Shown: in pieces, positions 58,869-64,000 of the stretch
Layout of the letters: each line of letters opens with the position of its first letter
Numbering within the stretch: position 1 is the stretch's first letter
Source: Oxytricha trifallax
Lineage: Eukaryota; Ciliophora; Spirotrichea; Sporadotrichida; Oxytrichidae
DNA: 64,000 nt
Direction of reading: 5' to 3'
Assembly: GCA_000711775.1 (NCBI GenBank)
Contig: ARYC01017212.1
Location: 1-64,000 of the forward strand
Program-made: the position numbers and the translations under genes
The notes under the pieces: generated by a model
Told to the model about the DNA's origin: nothing
Database searches by the model: none
Seen by the model: only the letters and a program-made list of their open reading frames with translations

Positions 58869-59533
58869 AAATTTCGGCTAAGGTGACAAACACTCACCCC
58901 CCATAAGGTATACTTTTAAATGTGTACTATGATAGAACTCGACCTCCTGAGTAAACTTTTTTCAAGGACTGATTGTGGCCGGCTTTTAGTTTTCGAGATA
59001 TCACACTGGCTAAGTCCAAAATTTATATATAAAATCATTAAATTTGGCTTAAAAAATATTTTTGAAATTTTTCTAAAAATTTCTTAATTATCATAATATG
59101 ATAATTTTAAGGTTATGAGGAATTATTTTGAGTATAAAATATTTTTTTTTTTTTTAATACAGATCTTGCATATTAAAATCATCATATATATTTTATAAAA
59201 GCTATATGAAGATAAATGATGATTTTAATATGCAAGATCTGTATTAAAAAATAAAAAAAATATTTTATACTCAAAATAATTCCTCATAACCTTAAAATTA
59301 TCATATTATGATAATTAAGAAATTTTTAGAAAAATTTCAAAAATATTTTTTAAGCCAAATTTAATGATTTTATATATAAATTTTGGACTTAGCCAGTGTG
59401 ATATCTCGAAAACTAAAAGCCGGCCACAATCAGTCCTTGAAAAAAGTTTACTCAGGAGGTCGAGTTCTATCATAGTACACATTTAAAAGTATACCTTATG
59501 GGGGGTGAGTGTTTGTCACCTTAGCCGAAATTT
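58869..59533. repeat. 665-bp palindrome with nearly identical 317-bp arms
   Basis: Left arm 58,869-59,185 begins AAATTTCGGCTAAGGTGACA. Right arm 59,217-59,533 is its reverse complement, with only a few differences, mainly in the length of an A/T run. The spacer is about 31 bp. Identity this high in AT-rich non-coding DNA implies a recent origin or gene conversion. It lies about 110 bp upstream of the minus-strand gene at 58.75 kb. No coding content. Confidence 0.92.
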
Positions 59534-59539
59534 CTTATA

Positions 59540-60470
59540 AATTTATATTTAAAGTTTATATTTTACTTTAACCAACTTCCTTATCTTTTTAAATTAATTC
59601 TTTCATATTTAATAATTTATATTAATTTACATGTGTAATTGAATATTCAAATTAAGTTAAACAAAAAAGTCATAATATATTATTCAAATTCAAAAATGTG
59701 TAAAATTTTTACAGTTCTTTTAAGATATATATGTTTCCCAAAGAACGATTTTAAGCATCCTGAATTAATAATTTATCATCAATTAATTTTAATTTAGAAT
59801 ATAGTACTTAGAGTGCTAAGAATTCTCTAAAAATAGTGTTTATTATTTCTAGATTCATGTATATTCTATCTATGTTTGAATCCTTAGTTAAATACTATAT
59901 TTAAAGTGTGTGTAATTAAATTTGGAAATTTAGTTACATATAGAATTTCAATTAAAATGCTTAATATATACTAATAAAACACTCAAACATGCAGTATAAA
60001 ACAATAAACTTTTGAACTATCAGGGAATCAATTGAGTAGATATTATATGATTGAAGTTTCAACCTTTTTCAAGATCTTACAGGTATAGATAAATGTACTG
60101 AGAAAAATTTATCCTAGAATTTTATTATATTATTATGTTTGATAAAAACAATTATTGATAGGAATGAAAAATTGAATTGTCATAATTTATGTTTAGTAAT
60201 TAAAGTTTAAACAACTAATTTAAGCTTTGTTTAAAGTATAAATTATACATTTTAATCATAAAAATATTTGAATAATAATTAAATTAATTTTTTGAATTTA
60301 TAAATTGGTCATAATTAATAATTTTAATTTTATACAAAATTAAATTTAAGGCATCTATTCTGCAATATAAATGCAAAAGAACTACCTTACTTGAACAGCA
60401 ATTTTGAACTTTATGATATCCAAGATTCTCTACCCCCTTCAATTAATTATGCTAAAAACTTAATAATATT
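59540..60470. other. AT-rich DNA, nothing recognised
   Basis: No supported feature. Confidence 0.45.
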
Positions 60471-60479
60471 CTAAAAAAT

Positions 60480-61320
60480 ATTCTGTAGCCACAACTATCT
60501 ACTGGGATATTGTAGAGTCAATGACAGAAGTTGGATATTTATTCAAAGTTTTCAATAAATTTATGAGCAATGAAAGAAATCCAGTTTTCTTTCAGACAAC
60601 AGACTGCCAAACTATATCATTCCTAAATGGTAACCATTTTTATGTGTAATTACTTTCAAGAATGCTTGTTTGATGCATTTTTGATAAAACCAATCATATA
60701 AAAACGACCTAGGATATACACACTAGTTTCTTTTTTATTTCGATCGAAGTAATGATATTATCTAAACAATGCTATCAATAGTAACTATATAAATTCACTT
60801 GAAGTCGAAAATTTCATAGATTGTAAAATTTGGTCGATTCTTTACTTTGTTTAACTAATGGCAGAGTAATATTTAAGATTGAAAGACTCGATTAAACCAA
60901 CTGTATTATATTAATTTTGCCTCTTCAGCAATATAAATTTAATTATTTATAATTATTACTTTATCAAGATACAAATGTAGAAAAATTTGATGCAGCTATC
61001 TTATTTAGTAAATTGTAATATAGAAAAAAATACTCTAAAAATACCTTATAATAATTTAAAGCACTTTAAATAAATTTATTATCTCAATAATTGGTTATAA
61101 ATTGAACTATTTATTAAAGAAGTTTATATTAGATATTTAATCAATAATCTATTTCTAAATTGGAAATACCATTATATATTTTATCTAATAATTAATTTAA
61201 AATTGAATATTATCTGTATTGATATTAAATACTTAGGGAAATTGATTTCTAAATTATTTAGTTTTAACTTTATACTTAATAATCATAATTAAAGCAAAAC
61301 TACCTAAATCTTTCTTTGAT
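60480..61320 (+). pseudogene. Possible decayed coding region
   Basis: Plus frames read SVATTIYWDIVESMTEVGYL and FFQTTDCQTISFLNGNHFYV (60,481-60,645). After a break comes NSNYINSLEVENFIDCKIWS, and the frame stays open for about 185 codons to 61,320. The style resembles the Asn/Ile-rich beta-helix proteins, but AT-rich DNA can produce this too. Confidence 0.28.
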
Positions 61321-61324
61321 TATA

Positions 61325-62655
61325 AAATAATGAAAATTATTACTGATAATACTTCATTTACTGACAAGTTTCATTATTTTACAACAATTAGTGTGATTTT
61401 ATTACATTACTCGATTATCTTGCCTCATATTTTATAGCTTTCTTTGAAGATTAATGTCTCTTTGAACTTTTAATTCTTATTTAATTGACATGATTTTATT
61501 GAAGGTAATGAAACCCCTCAACTAAAACTTATTATTTTAATGTGATAATTAATTCTAAAACAATTATCATCTTACGATTCAATGATATTTCGAGAAAAAA
61601 GGTTTGTAGTTCCTTTATTTATAAATCTTAGCTTTCATTTATAATTACCAAATGAAGCCTTTCAGGATTATCAGTATATTTCTATTATAAAAAACGATAA
61701 ACTACTAAATACTCTCGAAATATTTTTCAACTGAAATAATCTCCTTTCGCATTAAATCAATTTTATATTGCAATTTGGAGAAAAGATTTAATTACTATAT
61801 GTTGCTTAACAAAGAGTTTTAGCTGGGAATTTATTTAAGTATACTTTTATATTATATTAAACTTAACTATTAATACTATTATTACATTTAAAAATTCATC
61901 ATCATCTCTGAGGAATATTCCAATTCATTGTAATTAATTATTCTAAGCATGCTATTTTTGTACATATAAAGTCATGCTAGTATATTTACATTCATTTCTC
62001 TAAGAAATATTGTTAAAATAATGCGATATCAGTTGTATTATATTTCTTTTAAAATCTAAAGTATTAGGTTTTTAGTTATTAGCTTAGGTTTGTTGTAAAT
62101 ATTGTGAATGAATAAATTGGTGAAAATGGTTATTAATGAAATTATAACAATTTAATATTTATTAAAGTAATCAAATAATATATTAAAAAGATTGATGTTT
62201 ATACTATCAGTATTTGTATGCTCAAAATTCAACTAATAATAATTTCAAGTAAGTTTTCAAATATAGTTATTAAAATTTAAACATTACATCTTAAAAATAT
62301 AATTGTTTGTTTTTTTATGTTGATTTTATAATTAAAAAATTGATTGATTTTAAATATTTTGAAATTGATCTTGTTAATTCTGCTCATTAAATTTTATTTA
62401 TTGAAATCATTCTTCTTAATTTAATTATTTTTTATGCGTCTTTATGTAATAATACAGATATTAAATTATTCGGGAACAATTATATTTAGGTGTAAAAAAA
62501 ACGTTATTGTTTAACACTCATGAAATTATTGTAATAAAGTGAATTAAATTTATACATTCATAAGAATTATTTTTTAGAAAAAATGAGATTTATAAATATA
62601 ACTGAAAAAATTATTTCTTCTATTATAAGCTAGGAAACTAGAACGTAAATCCTTA
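61325..62655. other. AT-rich DNA; no TBE end found
   Basis: I looked here for the C4A4 end expected upstream of the TBE-like transposase and found none. No other feature. Confidence 0.45.
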
Positions 62656-62662
62656 AATTTTG

Positions 62663-63726
62663 ATTTGGTGGGAAGGATCCTTTGAATGCTAAACTGACTT
62701 ATTTTAGCTATATATAATTAGGGAAACTGTTTGGGTTTCATGTTAACATTATAAGAAAAGTTTGCATTAATCCTTATAACTAGCCGGTTTAAAATAAGAA
62801 CAAAAATAAAAAAGCTCTGAACTTGACGATTGATCATTTGAACTATTTGGGCAATCAAAGCACATTGATGGAACTTAAAATATACTCTATTGCAGATAGG
62901 GCAAAAGTTTTTCATCGAAAATTTCCTTATAATAAGATTTCTACTTCCAGTTTAAGAAATATTTATCTTATAAATAACGTGAAATACAAAAAATCTAGGT
63001 CTTCATATAGAATTTCAAGTTCTATGTAATTACAAATTTAGGTAGCTTAGCTTTAATCGTACCCATAACTATGCAATGCTGATGAGGAGTAGAGAAATAT
63101 AATATATCTGGATGAAACTGTATTTAAGCCCCATTTAATTACTTTAAAAGCTTGGGCAGGACCTAATTAAAATTAAGATGTTTAAAAAGGGGGCATTAAT
63201 ATAAAAACTCTTGCCTCGTTAGTAATTATCTCTGGACAATATGTACTTCTAGGGTACGTTATTAAAGAGAAATCAATTAAAATTCCAGACTTACTTTCAG
63301 GACTTGAAATCATTGAAGGTAATTAAAAGGGCAAATAAGCAATTCTTTTTTATGGATAATTTGCGAGCTCATCATAACAAGACTTTCAAACAATAAATTG
63401 AAGGTAATGGTTGGAGTTATGTGTTTCATGCTCCCTATTCCTCCGAGTTTAGCTGTATTAAAGAAATTATTTCTAGAGTGAAACTTTAGTACAAAAAGGA
63501 TGTAATTGAAAGGATCTTTAATTTCTCAAATAAGATGCACTATTAAATAGTAAGGGACGCAATTTTAAGTATTAAGTAAGTTGACTGTCTTAAAACTGAA
63601 AAAGGCACATATTTAAAATGCAAAATTAGATTGCACTATTGGAAAAAGAATGATTAATTTAAGGTCTTGAGTTAAGCAATTATTAATTAAAATCATATAT
63701 TAAAAAAACGAAACTATTGTTTTTGA
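62663..63726 (+). pseudogene. TBE-type DDE transposase (42-kDa class, IS630/Tc1 superfamily), one frame change
   Basis: The plus frame is open from just after a TGA at about 62,660. It shows LFGFHVNIIRKVCINPYNQP and KKALNLTIDHLNYLGNQSTL in the N-terminal region. The first catalytic Asp is in NIIYLDETVFKPHLITLKAW (about 63,095-63,155). Near 63,350 a T-run loses one base, and the frame continues FFMDNLRAHHNKTFKQQIEG (second Asp). It then reads VFHAPYSSEFSCIKEIISRV with the third acidic residue, the D..D34E pattern of the superfamily. It ends at TGA 63,724-63,726. TBE transposases are known to act in germline DNA rearrangement in Oxytricha. No start Met in frame was identified. Confidence 0.82.
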
Positions 63727-64000
63727 GGAGTTTAATTTATGTTTCTTGTCTCTTGCCTCTCTTTGTATTTCTCTTAATTTTAATTTGCAAGATTAATATA
63801 ATCAGAGTACGAAAATTTCATTTCGTTAAACTTTCTCTTCTTAGTGATTCTCCTGATTTACGAACCTTGCTTCAAAAGTGAGAGTGCCCAGCCTTTTCTC
63901 TCTATGTCAAAAAATTAAGGAAACTATTGACTTACTTGAAATAGTTGGATTCTTTTAGAGTTGCTCTAAAAACTCATTGCTAATTAGAATTGAATTTTTG
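63693..64000 (-). CDS. Second TBE ORF (probably the 22-kDa class), partial at window end
   Basis: An uninterrupted minus frame runs from the window edge to TGA 63,693-63,695. It includes LFQVSQQFPQFFDIERKGWA, LSLLKQGSQIRRITKKRKFN and YSDYINLANQNQEKYKERQE. It is strongly basic. It is convergent with the transposase and overlaps its 3' end by 34 bp. TBE elements carry a 22-kDa ORF besides the transposase and the kinase protein. The kinase is recognisable elsewhere (1-1066) and does not match, so the 22-kDa class is the best guess. The start lies beyond the window. Confidence 0.55.

Overview
The window looks like germline (micronuclear) DNA of a stichotrich or other spirotrich ciliate of the Oxytricha/Stylonychia kind. 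The evidence is in the sequence. Recognisable proteins read only if TAA and TAG mean glutamine and TGA is the stop. An example is the kinase motif HRDLQPENVML near base 630, where TAA encodes the Q. Telomere-type repeats (G4T4) form the end of a TBE-like transposon at 1189-1205. Most of the DNA is very AT-rich, and coding remnants stand out as less AT-rich islands. Almost every gene has in-frame TGAs or frame changes, as expected of germline-limited, decaying DNA. No ordinary intact host gene cluster, rRNA, tRNA or CRISPR array was seen.

Layout. 1-1205: right end of a TBE-like transposon with its zinc-finger/kinase gene. About 1.8-8.7 kb: an MT-A70 methyltransferase remnant (-), a 154-bp palindrome, a small unknown gene (+), a MORN-repeat gene with an intron (-), a SecA-like ATPase gene (-) and an 86-aa intact ORF (+). 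8.8-22.9 kb: mostly AT-rich DNA with scattered decayed genes (11.4, 12.7-13.9, 14.1, 17.2-17.7 and 20.6-22.1 kb). 22.9-50.3 kb: a region flanked by inverted copies of one end sequence. It holds a second MT-A70 gene (-), an IS630/Tc1-type transposase (-), a second copy of the small gene (+), a second SecA-like gene (-) and a large beta-helix/membrane-protein gene (+). That last gene is split at 37624/47477 by an inserted 9.85-kb element with 0.9-1.0-kb terminal inverted repeats and TA flanks. The inserted element carries its own beta-helix gene (-), which contains a palindromic insert, and a 20-bp tandem array of TGACGTCA sites. 50.3-62.6 kb: more decayed genes, including a second MORN gene with a same-length intron, and two large near-perfect palindromes (55.2-56.0 and 58.9-59.5 kb). 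62.66-64.0 kb: a second TBE-like element with the DDE transposase (+) convergent with another ORF (-).

The main point of interest is the cassette MT-A70 / small gene / SecA-like ATPase. It occurs twice in the same order and orientation. The second copy also has a DDE transposase and lies inside inverted repeats. I infer that it is part of a large, undescribed mobile element or an old segmental duplication; the sequence alone does not decide which. No capsid or family-B polymerase signature was seen. All coordinates of broken genes are approximate, and most products are family-level calls read by eye.
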